Source of the DNA: Hydractinia symbiolongicarpus
Taxonomy: Eukaryota > Cnidaria > Hydrozoa > Anthoathecata > Hydractiniidae
Reading direction: 5' to 3'
NCBI RefSeq assembly: GCF_029227915.1
Contig: NC_079887.1
Location: 25,543,650 to 25,607,649 of the forward strand
Length of the DNA stretch: 64,000 nt
Positions 10,620 to 23,211 of the stretch are shown here, in pieces (position 1 is the stretch's first letter; each line of letters begins with the position of its first letter). Under the pieces are notes generated by a model. The model searched no databases and was not told the origin of the DNA. It saw nothing but the letters and a program-made list of their open reading frames with translations. The position numbers were made by a program, and so were the translations under genes.

Positions 10620-13179
10620 GCAAGTCTCATGCGTTTTAGTGGTGACAAAATAATTTAAAAAATCGTTTGGGAAAGGAGTTTACTCCCTGGGTACTTTCTT
10701 TGTATACTTTTGACTATACGGGCCAAGCCTGGGATTTACGGGAAATCGTGGGTTTTCGTTTGTCGGCGATTAAACATCTTTTATTCAGCGTCTCATCACA
10801 AATGAAAACATTTTTGAAAACTACAAGTCTCACGGGTTTTAGTGGTGAAAAGATAATTTAAAAAGTCGTTCTGGAAATGAATTTACTCACAGGGTACTTT
10901 CTTTGTAAACATTCGACTATACGGGAGAAGCCCGGGATTTAGGGAAATCGTGGTATTTCGTTTGCCGGCGATTAAACCTCTTTCATTAAGCGTCTCATTA
11001 AAAATGAAAACATTTTTGGAAACTACAAGTCTCATTCGTTATAGTGGTACAGAAATAATTTGAAAAATCGTTCGGGAAATCTGTTTACTCCCTGGGTACT
11101 TTCTTTAGATACATTTAACTATACGGACCAAGCCCGGGATTTACGGGAAATCGCGGGTTTTCGTTTGCCGGCGATTAAACTTCTTTTATTCAGCGTCTCA
11201 TCAAAAATGAAAACACTTTTGAAAACTACAAGTCTCATGCGTTTTAGTGGTGACAAAATAATTTAAAAAATCGTTTGGGAAAGGAGTTTACTCCCTGGGT
11301 ACTTTCTTTGTATACTTTTGACTATACGGGCCAAGCCCGGGATTTACGGGAAATCGTGGGTTTTCGTTTGTCGGCGATTAAACATTTTTTATTCAGCGTC
11401 TCATCACAAATGAAAACATTTTTGAAAACTACAAGTCTTATGCGTTTTAGTGGTGAAAAAATAATTTAAAAAATCGTTCTGGAAATGAGTTTACTCACAG
11501 GGTACTTTCTTTGTATATATTCGACTGTACGGGCCAAGCCCGTGATTTACGGGAAATCGCGGGTTTTCATTTGCCGGCGATTAAACCCCTTTCATTAAGC
11601 GTCTCATCAAAAATGAAAACATTTTTGAAAACTAAAAGTCTCATGCGTTTTAGTGGAGAAAAAATAATTTAAAAATTGGTCGGGAAATGAGTTTACTCCC
11701 TGGGTACTTTCTTTGTATACATTCGACTATACGGGCCAAGCCGGGGATTTACGGGAAATCGCGGGTTTTCGTTTGTCAGCGATTAAACCTCTTTCATTAA
11801 GCGTCTCATTAAAAATGAAAACATTTTTGAAAACTACAAGTCTCATTCGTTCTAGTGGTGCAGAAATAATTTGAAAAATCGTTCGGGAAATTAGTTTACT
11901 CCCTGGGTACTTTCTTTAGATACATTCAACTATACGGGCCAAGCCCGGGATTTACGGGAAACCGCGGGTTTTCGTTTGCCGCCGATTAAACTCCTTTTAT
12001 TCAGCGTCTCATCAAAAATGAAATCATTTTTGAAAACTACAAGTCTCATGCATTTTAGTGGTGAAAAGATAATTTAAAAAGTCGTTCTGGAAATGAGTTT
12101 ACTCACAGGGTACTTTCTTTGTAAACATTCGACTATACGGGACTAGCCCGGGATTTAGGGAAATCGTGGTATTTCGTTTGCTGGCGATTAAACCTCTTTC
12201 ATTAAGCGTCTCATTAAAAATGAAAACATTTTTGGAAACTACAAGTCTCATTCGTTATAGTGGTGCAGAATTGATTTGAAAAATCGTTTGGGAAATGAGT
12301 TTACTCCCTGGGTACTTTCTTTGTATACTTTTGACTATACGGGCCAAGCCCAGGATTTACGGGAAATCGTGGGTTTTCGTTTGCCGGCGATTAAACTTCT
12401 TTTATTCAGCGTCTCATCAAAAATGAAAACATTTTTGAAAACTACAAGTCTTATGCGTTTTAGTGGTGAAAAAATAATTTAAAAAATCGTTCTGGAAATG
12501 AGTTTACTCACAGGGTACTTTCTTTGTATACATTCGACTATACGAGCCAAGCCCGTGATTTACGGGAAATCGCGGGTTTTCATTTGCCGGCGATTAAACC
12601 CCTTTCATTAAGCGTCTCACCAAAAATGAAAACATTTTTGAAAACTACAAGTCTCATGCGTTTTAGTGGAGAAAAAATAATTTAAAAAATCGTTCGGGAA
12701 ATGAGTTTACTCCCTGGGTACTTTCTTTGTATACATTCGACTATACGGGCCAAGCCCGGGATTTACGGGAAATCGCAGGTTTTCGTTTGTCGGCGATTAA
12801 ACCTCTTTCATTAAGCGTCTCATTAAAAATGAAAACACTTTTAAAAACTACAAGTCTCATTCGCTCTAGTGGTGCAGAAATAATTTGAAAAATCGTTCGG
12901 GAAATCAGTTTACTCCCTGGGTACTTTCTTTAGATACATTCAACTATACGGGCCAAGCCCGGGATTTACGGGAAACCGCGGGTTTTCGTTTGCCGGCGAT
13001 TAAACTCCTTTTATTCAGCGTCTCATCAAAAATGAAATCATTTTTGAAAACTACAAGTCTTATGTGTTTTACTGGTGAAAAAATAATTTAAAAAATCGTT
13101 CTGGAAATGAGTTTACTCACAGGGTACTTTCTTTGTATACATTCGACTATACGAGCCAAGCCCGTGATTTACGGGAAAT
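10620..13179 (+). repeat. Mixed monomers with a 3-mer offset
   Basis: A GGACCAAG unit, an AAAGGAG unit and a 202-bp unit (10,452-11,059) repeat from 11,060 at 608 bp offset. They are followed by CGTGATTT, CTCTAG and CAG-class units in an order that resembles the left blocks but is not a clean copy. There are more private mutations here, such as AAATTGGTCGGG at about 11,673, GCCGCCG at about 11,980, GGACTAGCCC at about 12,140 and GAATTGATTTG at about 12,268. They suggest an older or less recently homogenised segment. Confidence 0.7.
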
Positions 13180-15410
13180 CGCGGGTTTTCATTTGCCGGC
13201 GATTAAACCCCTTTCATTAAGCGTCTCATCAAAAATGAAAACATTTTTGAAAACTACAAGTCTTATGCGTTTTAGTGGAGAAAAAATAATTTAAAAAATC
13301 GTTCGGGAAATGAGTTTACTCCCTGGGTACTTTCTTTGTATACTTTTGACTATACGGGCCAAGCCCGGGATTTACGGGAAATCGTGGCTTTTCGTTTGCC
13401 GGCGATTAAACTTCTTTTATTCAGCGTCTCATCAAAAATGAAAACATTTTTAAAAACTACAAGTCTTATGCGTTTTAGAGATGAAAAAATAATTTAAAAA
13501 ATCGTTCTGGAAATGAGTTTACTCACAGGGTACTTTCTTTGTATACATTCGACTATACGAGCCAAGCCCGTGATTTACGGGAAATCGCGGGTTTTCATTT
13601 GCCGGCGATTAAACCCCTTTCATTAAGCGTCTCATCAAAAATGAAAACATTTTTGAAAACTACAAGTCTCAAGCGTTTTAGTGGAGAAAAAATAATTTAA
13701 AAAATCGTTCGGGAAATGAGTTTACTCCCTTGGTACTTTCTTTGTATACTTTTGACTATACGGGCCAAGCCCGGGATTTACGGGAAATCGTGGCTTTTCG
13801 TTTGCCGGCGATTAAACTTCTTTTATTCAGCGTCTCATCAAAAATGAAAACATTTTTAAAAACTACAAGTCTTATGCGTTTTAGAGATGAAAAAATAATT
13901 TAAAAAATCGTTCTGGAAATGAGTTTACTCACAGGGTACTTTCTTTGTATACATTCTACTATACGAGCCAAGCCCGTGATTTACGGGAAATCGCGGGTTT
14001 TCATTTGCCGGCGATTAAACCCCTTTCATTAAGCGTCTTATCAAAAATGAAAACATTTTTGAAAACTACAAGTCTCATGCGTTTTAGTGGAGAAAAAATA
14101 ATTTAAAAAATCGTTCGGGAAATGAGTTTACTCCCTGGGTACTTTCTTTGTATACATTCGACTATACGGGCCAAGCCCGGGATTTACGAGAAATCGCGGG
14201 ATTTCGTTTGTCGGCGATTAAACCTCTTTCATTAAGCGTCTCATTAAAAATGAAAACACTTTTGAAAACTACAAGTCTCATTCGCTCTAGTGGTGCAGAA
14301 ATAATTTGAAAAATCGTTCGGGAAATCAGTTTACTCCCTGGGTACTTTCTTTAGATACATTCAACTATACGGGCCAAGCCCGGGATTTACGGGAAACCGC
14401 GGGTTTTCGTTTGCCGGCGATTAAACTCCTTTTATTCAGCGTCTCATCAAAAATGAAATCATTTTTGAAAACTACAAGTCTCATGCGTTTTAGTGGTGAA
14501 AAGATAATGTAAAAAGTCGTTCTGGAAATGAGTTTACTCACAGGGTACTTTCTTTGTAAACATTCGACTATACGGGAGAAGCCCGGGATTTAGGGAAATC
14601 GTGGTATTTCGTTTGCCGGCGATTAAACCTCTTTCATTAAGCGTCTCATTAAAAATGAAAACATTTTTGGAAACTACAAGTCTCATTCGTTATAGTGGTA
14701 CAGAAATAATTTGAAAAATCGTTCGGGAAATCAGTTTACTCCCTGGGTACTTTCTTTAGATACATTTAACTATACGGACCAAGCCCGGGATTTACGGGAA
14801 ATCGCGGGTTTTCGTTTGCCGGCGATTAAACTTCTTTTATTCAGCGTCTCATCAAAAATGAAAACACTTTTGAAAACTACAAGTCTCATGCGTTTTAGTG
14901 GTGACAAAATAATTTAAAAAATCGTTTGGGAAAGGAGTTTACTCCCTGGGTACTTTCTTTGTATACTTTTGACTATACGGGCCAAGCCCGGGATTTACGG
15001 GAAATCGTGGGTTTTCGTTTGTCGGCGATTAAACATCTTTTATTCAGCGTCTCATCACAAATGAAAACATTTTTGAAAACTACAAGTCTCATGCGTTTTA
15101 GTGGTGAAAAGATAATTTAAAAAGTCGTTCTGGAAATGAGTTTACTCACAGGGTACTTTCTTTGTAAACATTCGACTATACGGGAGAAGCCCGGGATTTA
15201 GGGAAATCGTGGTATTTCGTTTGCCGGCGATTAAACCTCTTTCATTAAGCGTCTCATTAAAATTGAAAACATTTTTGGAAACTACAAGTCTCATTCGTTA
15301 TAGTGGTACAGAAATAATTTGAAAAATCGTTCGGGAAATCAGTTTACTCCCTGGGTACTTTCTTTAGATACATTTAACTATACGGACCAAGCCCGGGATT
15401 TACGGGAAAT
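13180..15410 (+). repeat. 11-mer higher-order repeat, copy 1 (2,231 bp)
   Basis: Two units with the rare TTTTAGAGATGAAAAAAT end (about 13,472 and 13,877) recur at about 15,703 and 16,108, and the CAG-class unit at 14,306 recurs at 16,537. The offset is 2,231 bp throughout. Only a handful of single-base differences were seen, for example CCCTTGGTAC at about 13,730 and ATTCTACTATA at about 13,955. Confidence 0.85.
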
Positions 15411-17641
15411 CGCGGGTTTTCATTTGCCGGCGATTAAACCCCTTTCATTAAGCGTCTCATCAAAAATGAAAACATTTTTGAAAACTAAAAGTCTTATGCG
15501 TTTTAGTGGAGAAAAAATAATTTAAAAAATCGTTCGGGAAATGAGTTTACTCCCTGGGTACTTTCTTTGTATACTTTTGACTATACGGGCCAAGCCCGGG
15601 ATTTACGGGAAATCGTGGCTTTTCGTTTGCCGGCGATTAAACTTCTTTTATTCAGCGTCTCATCAAAAATGAAAACATTTTTAAAAACTACAAGTCTTAT
15701 GCGTTTTAGAGATGAAAAAATAATTTAAAAAATCGTTCTGGAAATGAGTTTACTCACAGGGTACTTTCTTTGTATACATTCGACTATACGAGCCAAGCCC
15801 GTGATTTACGGGAAATCGCGGGTTTTCATTTGCCGGCGATTAAACCCCTTTCATTAAGCGTCTCATCAAAAATGAAAACATTTTTGAAAACTACAAGTCT
15901 CAAGCGTTTTAGTGGAGAAAAAATAATTTAAAAAATCGTTCGGGAAATGAGTTTACTCCCTGGGTACTTTCTTTGTATACTTTTGACTATACGGGCCAAG
16001 CCCGGGATTTACGGGAAATCGTGGCTTTTCGTTTGCCGGCGATTAAACTTCTTTTATTCAGCGTCTCTTCAAAAATGAAAACATTTTTAAAAACTACAAG
16101 TCTTATGCGTTTTAGAGATGAAAAAATAATTTAAAAAATCGTTCTGGAAATGAGTTTACTCACAGGGTACTTTCTTTGTATACATTCGACTATACGAGCC
16201 AAGCCCGTGATTTACGGGAAATCGCGGGTTTTCATTTGCCGGCGATTAAACCCCTTTCATTAAGCGTCTCATCAAAAATGAAAACATTTTTGAAAACTAC
16301 AAGTCTCATGCGTTTTAGTGGAGAAAAAATAATTTAAAAAATCGTTCGGGAAATGAGTTTACTCCCTGGGTACTTTCTTTGTATACATTCGACTATACGG
16401 GCCAAGCCCGGGATTTACGAGAAATCGCGGGATTTCGTTTGTCGGCGATTAAACCTCTTTCATTAAGCGTCTCATTAAAAATGAAAACACTTTTGAAAAC
16501 TACAAGTCTCATTCGCTCTAGTGGTGCAGAAATAATTTGAAAAATCGTTCGGGAAATCAGTTTACTCCCTGGGTACTTTCTTTAGATACATTCAACTATA
16601 CGGGCCAAGCCCGGGATTTACGGGAAACCGCGGGTTTTCGTTTGCCGGCGATTAAACTCCTTTTATTCAGCGTCTCATCAAAAATGAAATCATTTTTGAA
16701 AACTACAAGTCTCATGCGTTTTAGTGGTGAAAAGATAATGTAAAAAGTCGTTCTGGAAATGAGTTTACTCACAGGGTACTTTCTTTGTAAACATTCGACT
16801 ATACGGGAGAAGCCCGGGATTTAGGGAAATCGTGGTATTTCGTTTGCCGGCGATTAAACCTCTTTCATTAAGCGTCTCATTAAAAATGAAAACATTTTTG
16901 GAAACTACAAGTCTCATTCGTTATAGTGGTACAGAAATAATTTGAAAAATCGTTCGGGAAATCAGTTTACTCCCTGGGTACTTTCTTTAGATACATTTAA
17001 CTATACGGACCAAGACCGGGATTTACGGGAAATCGCGGGTTTTCGTTTGCCGGCGATTAAACTTCTTTTATTCAGCGTCTCATCAAAAATGAAAACACTT
17101 TTGAAAACTACAAGTCTCATGCGTTTTAGTGGTGACAAAATAATTTAAAAAATCGTTTGGGAAAGGAGTTTACTCCCTGGGTACTTTCTTTGTATACTTT
17201 TGACTATACGGGCCAAGCCCGGGATTTACGGGAAATCGTGGGTTTTCGTTTGTCGGCGATTAAACATCTTTTATTCAGCGTCTCATCACAAATGAAAACA
17301 TTTTTGAAAACTACAAGTCTCATGCGTTTTAGTGGTGAAAAGATAATTTAAAAAGTCGTTCTGGAAATGAGTTTACTCACAGGGTACTTTCTTTGTAAAC
17401 ATTCGACTATACGGGAGAAGCCCGGGATTTAGGGAAATCGTGGTATTTCGTTTGCCGGCGATTAAACCTCTTTCATTAAGCGTCTCATTAAAATTGAAAA
17501 CATTTTTGGAAACTACAAGTCTCATTCGTTATAGTGGTACAGAAATAATTTGAAAAATCGTTCGGGAAATCAGTTTACTCCCTGGGTACTTTCTTTAGAT
17601 ACATTTAACTATACGGACCAAGCCCGGGATTTACGGGAAAT
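15411..17641 (+). repeat. 11-mer higher-order repeat, copy 2 (2,231 bp)
   Basis: Tandem copy of the preceding block. The junction near 15,411 is inside a monomer at CGCGGGTTTT: the unit starts as the GGACCAAG class and ends as the CCCCTTTCATTAAG class, a hybrid also present at the end of this copy (17,550-17,756). Private differences include GTCTCTTCAAAA at about 16,065 and CAAGACCGGG at about 17,012. Confidence 0.85.
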
Positions 17642-19559
17642 CGCGGGTTTTCATTTGCCGGCGATTAAACCCCTTTCATTAAGCGTCTCATCAAAAATGA
17701 AAACATTTTTGAAAACTAAAAGTCTCATGCGTTTTAGTGGAGAAAAAATAATTTAAAAAATCGTTCGGGAAATGAGTTTACTCCCTGGGTACTTTCTTTG
17801 TATACATTCGACTATACGGGCCAAGCCCGGGATTTACGGGAAATCGCGGGATTTCGTTTGTCGGCGATTAAACCTCTTTCATTAAGCGTCTCATTAAAAA
17901 TGAAAACACTTTTGAAAACTACAAGTCTCATTCGCTCTAGTGGTGCAGAAATAATTTGAAAAATCGTTCGGGAAATCAGTTTACTCCCTGGGTACTTTCT
18001 TTAGATACATTCAACTATACGGGCCAAGCCCGGGATTTACGGGAAACCGCGGGTTTTCGTTTGCCGGCGATTAAACTCCTTTTATTCAGCGTCTCATCAA
18101 AAATGAAATCATTTTTGAAAACTACAAGTCTCATGCGTTTTAGTGGTGAAAATATAATTTAAAAAGTCGTTCTGGAAATGAGTTTACTCACAGGGTACTT
18201 TCTTTGTAAACATTCGACTATACGGGAGAAGCCCGGGATTTAGGGAAATCGTGGTATTTCGTTTGCCGGCGATTAAACCTCTTTCATTAAGCGTCTCATT
18301 AAAAATGAAAACATTTTTGGAAACTACAAGTCTCATTCGTTATAGTGGTACAGAAATAATTTGAAAAATCGTTCGGGAAATGAGTTTACTCCCTGGGTAC
18401 TTTCTTTGTATACATTCGACTATACGGGCCAAGCCCGGGATTTACGGGAAATCGCGGGTTTTCGTTTGCCGGCGATTAAACCCCTTTCATTAAGCTTCTC
18501 ATCAAAAATGAAAACATTTTTGAAAACTACAAGTCTCATGCGTTTTAGTGGAGAAAAAATATTTTAAAAAATCGTTCGGGAAATGAGTTTACTTCCTGGG
18601 TACTTTTTTTGTATACATTCGACTATACGGGCCAAGCCCGGGATTTACGGGAAATCGCGGGTTTTCGTTTGTCGGCGATTAAACCTCTTTCATTAAGCGT
18701 CTCATTAAAAATGAAGACATTTTTGAAAACTACAAGTCTCATTCGTTCTAGTGGTGCAGAAATAATTTGAAAAATCGTTCGGGAAATCAGTTTACTCCCT
18801 GGGTACTTTCTTTAGATACATTCAACTATACGGGCCAAGCCCGGAATTTACGGGAAACCGCGGGTTTTCGTTTGCCGGCGATTAAACTCCTTTTATTCAG
18901 CGTCTCATCAAAAATGAAATCATTTTTGAAAACTACAAGTGTCGTGCGTTTTAGTGGTGAAAAGATAATTTAAAAAGTCGTTCTGAAAAAGAGTTTACTC
19001 ACAGGGTACTTTTTTTGTAAACATTCGACTATACGGGACAAGCCCCGGATTTAGGAAAATCGTGGTATTTGGTTTGCCGGCGATTAAACCTCTTTCATTA
19101 AGCGTCTCATTAAAAATGAAAACATTTTTGGAAACTACAAGTCTCTTTCGTTATAGTGGTGCAGAAATAATTTGAAAAATCGTTCGGGAAATGAGTTTAC
19201 TCCCTGGGTACTCTCTTTGTATACTTTTGACTATCCGGGCCAAGCCCAGGATTTACGGAAAATCGTGGGTTTTCGTTTGCCGGCGATTAAACTTCTTTTA
19301 TTCAGCGTCTCATCAAAAATGAAAACATTTTTGAAAACTACAAGTCTCATGCGTTTTAGTGATGAAAAAATAATTTAAAAAAATCGTTCTGGAAATGAGT
19401 TTACTCACAGGGTACTTTCTTTGTATATATTCGACTATACGGGCCAAGCCCGTGATTTACGGGAAATCGCGGGTTTTCATTTGCCGGCGATTAAACCCCT
19501 CTCATTAAGCGTCTCATCAAAAATGAAAACATTTTTGAAAACTACAAGTCTCATGCGTT
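17642..19559 (+). repeat. Mixed monomers with a partial 4-mer offset (811 bp)
   Basis: The CAG-class unit at 17,956 and its 202-bp follower recur at 18,767 (811 bp, four monomers). The next unit changes class: GTATACATTCGAC at 18,361 but a CTTTTGAC unit at 19,172. Private substitutions are comparatively dense, for example AAGCTTCTCATC at about 18,493, TTTTTTTGTATAC at about 18,605, AGTGTCGTGCG at about 18,939 and TATCCGGGCC at about 19,233. The array is less homogenised here than in the flanking duplications. Confidence 0.7.
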
Positions 19560-21385
19560 TTAGTGGAGAAAAAATAATTTAAAAAATCGTTCGGGAAATG
19601 AGTTTACTCCCTGGGTACTTTCTTTGTATACATTCGACTATACGGGCCAAGCCCGGGATTTACGGGAAATCGCGGGTTTTCGTTTGTCGGCGATTAAACC
19701 TCTTTCATTAAGCGTCTCATTAAAAATGAAAACATTTTTGGAAACTACAAGTCTCATTCGTTATAGTGGTGCAGAAATAATTTGAAAAATCGTTCGGGAA
19801 ATCAGTTTACTCCCTGGGTACTTTCTTTGTATACTTTGGACTATACGGGCCAAGCCCAGGATTTACGGGAACTCGTGGGTTTTCGTTTGCCGGCGATTAA
19901 ACTTCTTTTATTCAGCGTCTCATCAAAAATGAAAACATTTTTGAAAACTACAAGTCTTATGCGTTTTAGTGGAGAAAAAATAATTTATAAAATCGTTCGG
20001 GAAATGAGTTTACTCCCTGGGTACTTTCTTTGTATACATTCGACTATACGGGCCAAGCCCGGGATTTACGGGAAATCGCGGGTTTTCGTTTGTCGGCGAT
20101 TAAACCTCTTTCATTAAGCGTCTCATTAAAAATGAAAACATTTTTGAAAACTACAAGTCTCATTCGTTCTAGTGGTGCAGAAATAATTTAAAAAATTGTT
20201 CGGGAAATCAGTTTACTGCCTGGGTACTTTCTTTAGATACATTCAACTATACGGGCCAAGCCCGGGATTTACGGGAAATCGCGGGTTTTCGTTTGCCGGC
20301 GATTAAACTCCTTTTATTCAGCGTCTCATCAAAAATGAAATCATTTTTGAAAACTACAAGTCTCATGCGTTTTAGTGGTGAAAAGATAATTTAAAAAGTC
20401 GTTCTGAAAATGAGTTTACTCACAGGGTACTTTCTTTGTAAACATTCGACTATACGGGACAAGCCCGGGATTTAGGGAAATCGTGGCATTTCGTTTGCCG
20501 GCGATTAAACCTCTTTCATTAGGCGTCTCATTAAAAATGAAAACATTTTTGGAAACTACAAGTCTCATTCGTTATAGTGGTGCAGAAATAATTTGAAAAA
20601 TCGTTCGGGAAATGAGTTTACTCCCTGGGTACTTTCTTTGTATACTTTTGACTATACGGGCCAAGCCCAGGATTTACGGGAACTCGTGGGTTTTCGTTTG
20701 CCGGCGATTAAACTTCTTTTATTCAGCGTCTCATCAAAAATGAAAACATTTTTGAAAACTACAAGTCTTATGCGTTTTAGTGGTGAAAAAATAATTTAAA
20801 AAATCGTTCTGGAAATGAGTTTACTCACAGGGTACTTTCTTTGTATACATTCGACTATACGAGCCAAGCCCGTGATTTACGGGAAATCTCGGGTTTTCAT
20901 TTGCCGGCGATTAAACCCCTTTCATTAAGTGACTCATCAAAAATGAAAACATTTTTGAAAACTACAAGTCTCATGCGTTTTAGTGGAGAAAAAATAATTT
21001 AAAAAATCGTTCGGGAAATGAGTTAACTTCCTGGGTACTTTCTTTGTATACATTCGACTATACGGGCCAAGCCCGGGATTTACGGGAAATCGCGGGTTTT
21101 CGTTTGTCGGCGATTAAACCTCTTTCATTAAGCGTCTCATTAAAAATGAAAACATTTTTGAAAACTACAAGTCTCATTCGTTCTAGTGGTGCAGAAATAA
21201 TTTGAAAAATCGTTCGGGAAATCAGTTTACTCCCTGGGTACTTTCTTTAGATACATTCAACTATACGGGCCAAGCCCGGGATTTACGGGAAACCGCGGGT
21301 TTTCGTTTGCCGGCGATTAAACTCCTTTTATTCAGGGTCTCATCAAAAATGAAATCATTTTTGAAAACTACAAGTCTCATGCGTT
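19560..21385 (+). repeat. 9-mer higher-order repeat, copy 1 (1,826 bp)
   Basis: The units at 19,782 and 20,593 recur at 21,608 and 22,419. A shared marker is AATTTATAAAATCG at about 19,981 and 21,807, a change that also removes the usual stop codon and lets a 111-codon frame run into the next unit. A second shared marker is AAGTGACTCATC at about 20,927 and 22,753. Confidence 0.85.
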
Positions 21386-23211
21386 TTAGTGGAGAAAAAA
21401 TAATTTATAAAATCGTTCGGGAAATGAGTTTACTCCCTGGGTACTTTCTTTGTACACATTCGACTATACGGGCCAAGCCCGGGATTTACGGGAAATCGCG
21501 GGTTTTCGTTTGTCGGCGATTAAACCTCTTTCATTAAGCGTCTCATTAAAAATGAAAACATTTTTGGAAACTACAAGTCTCATTCGTTATAGTGGTGCAG
21601 AAATAATTTGAAAAATCGTTCGGGAAATCAGTTTACTCCCTGGGTACTTTCTTTGTATACTTTGGACTATACGGGCCAAGCCCAGGATTTACGGGAACTC
21701 GTGGGTTTTCGTTTGCCGGCGATTAAACTTCTTTTATTCAGCGTCTCATCAAAAATGAAAACATTTTTGAAAACTACAAGTCTTATGCGTTTTAGTGGAG
21801 AAAAAATAATTTATAAAATCGTTCGGGAAATGAGTTTACTCCCTGGGTATTTTCTTTGTATACATTCGACTATACGGGCCAAGCCCGGGATTTACGGGAA
21901 ATCGCGGGTTTTCGTTTGTCGGCGATTAAACCTCTTTCATTAAGCGTCTCATTAAAAATGAAAACATTTTTGAAAACTACAAGTCTCATTCGTTCTAGTG
22001 GTGCAGAAATAATTTAAAAAATTGTTCGGGAAATCAGTTTACTCCCTGGGTACTTTCTTTAGATACATTCAACTATACGGGCCAAGCCCGGGATTTACGG
22101 GAAATCGCGGGTTTTCGTTTGCCGGCGATTAAACTCCTTTTATTCAGCGTCTCATCAAAAATGAAATCATTTTTGAAAACTACAAGTCTCATGCGTTTTA
22201 GTGGTGAAAAGATAATTTAAAAAGTCGTTCTGAAAATGAGTTTACTCACAGGGTACTTTCTTTGTAAACATTCGACTATACGGGACAAGCCCGGGATTTA
22301 GGGAAATCGTGGCATTTCGTTTGCCGGCGATTAAACCTCTTTCATTAGACGTCTCATTAAAAATGAAAACATTTTTGGAAACTACAAGTCTCATTCGTTA
22401 TAGTGGTGCAGAAATAATTTGAAAAATCGTTCGGGAAATGAGTTTACTCCCTGGGTACTTTCTTTGTATACTTTTGACTATACGGGCCAAGCCCAGGATT
22501 TACGGGAACTCGTGGGTTTTCGTTTGCCGGCGATTAAACTTCTTTTATTCAGCGTCTCATCAAAAATGAAAACATTTTTGAAAACTACAAGTCTTATGCG
22601 TTTTAGTGGTGAAAAAATAATTTAAAAAATCGTTCTGGAAATGAGTTTACTCACAGGGTACTTTCTTTGTATACATTCGACTATACGAGCCAAGCCCGTG
22701 ATTTACGGGAAATCTCGGGTTTTCATTTGCCGGCGATTAAACCCCTTTCATTAAGTGACTCATCAAAAATGAAAACATTTTTGAAAACTACAAGTCTCAT
22801 GCGTTTTAGTGGAGAAAAAATAATTTAAAAAATCGTTCGGGAAATGAGTTAACTCCCTGGGTACTTTCTTTGTATACATTCGACTATACGGGCCAAGCCC
22901 GGGATTTACGGGAAATCGCGGGTTTTCGTTTGTCGGCGATTAAACCTCTTTCATTAAGCGTCTCATTAAAAATGAAAACATTTTTGAAAACTACAAGTCT
23001 CATTCGTTCTAGTGGTGCAGAAATAATTTGAAAAATCGTTCGGGAAATCAGTTTACTCCCTGGGTACTTTCTTTAGATACATTCAACTATACGGGCCAAG
23101 CCCGGGATTTACGGGAAACCGCGGGTTTTCGTTTGCCGGCGATTAAACTCCTTTTATTCAGCGTCTCATCAAAAATGAAATCATTTTTGAAAACTACAAG
23201 TCTCATGCGTT
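21386..23211 (+). repeat. 9-mer higher-order repeat, copy 2 (1,826 bp)
   Basis: Tandem copy of the preceding block. Near 21,386 a CAG-class unit switches to the GGAGAAAAAATAATTTATAA end, so the join is again inside a monomer. Few single-base differences are visible, for example GTATTTTCTTTG at about 21,849 and TTAGACGTCTC at about 22,345. Confidence 0.82.
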
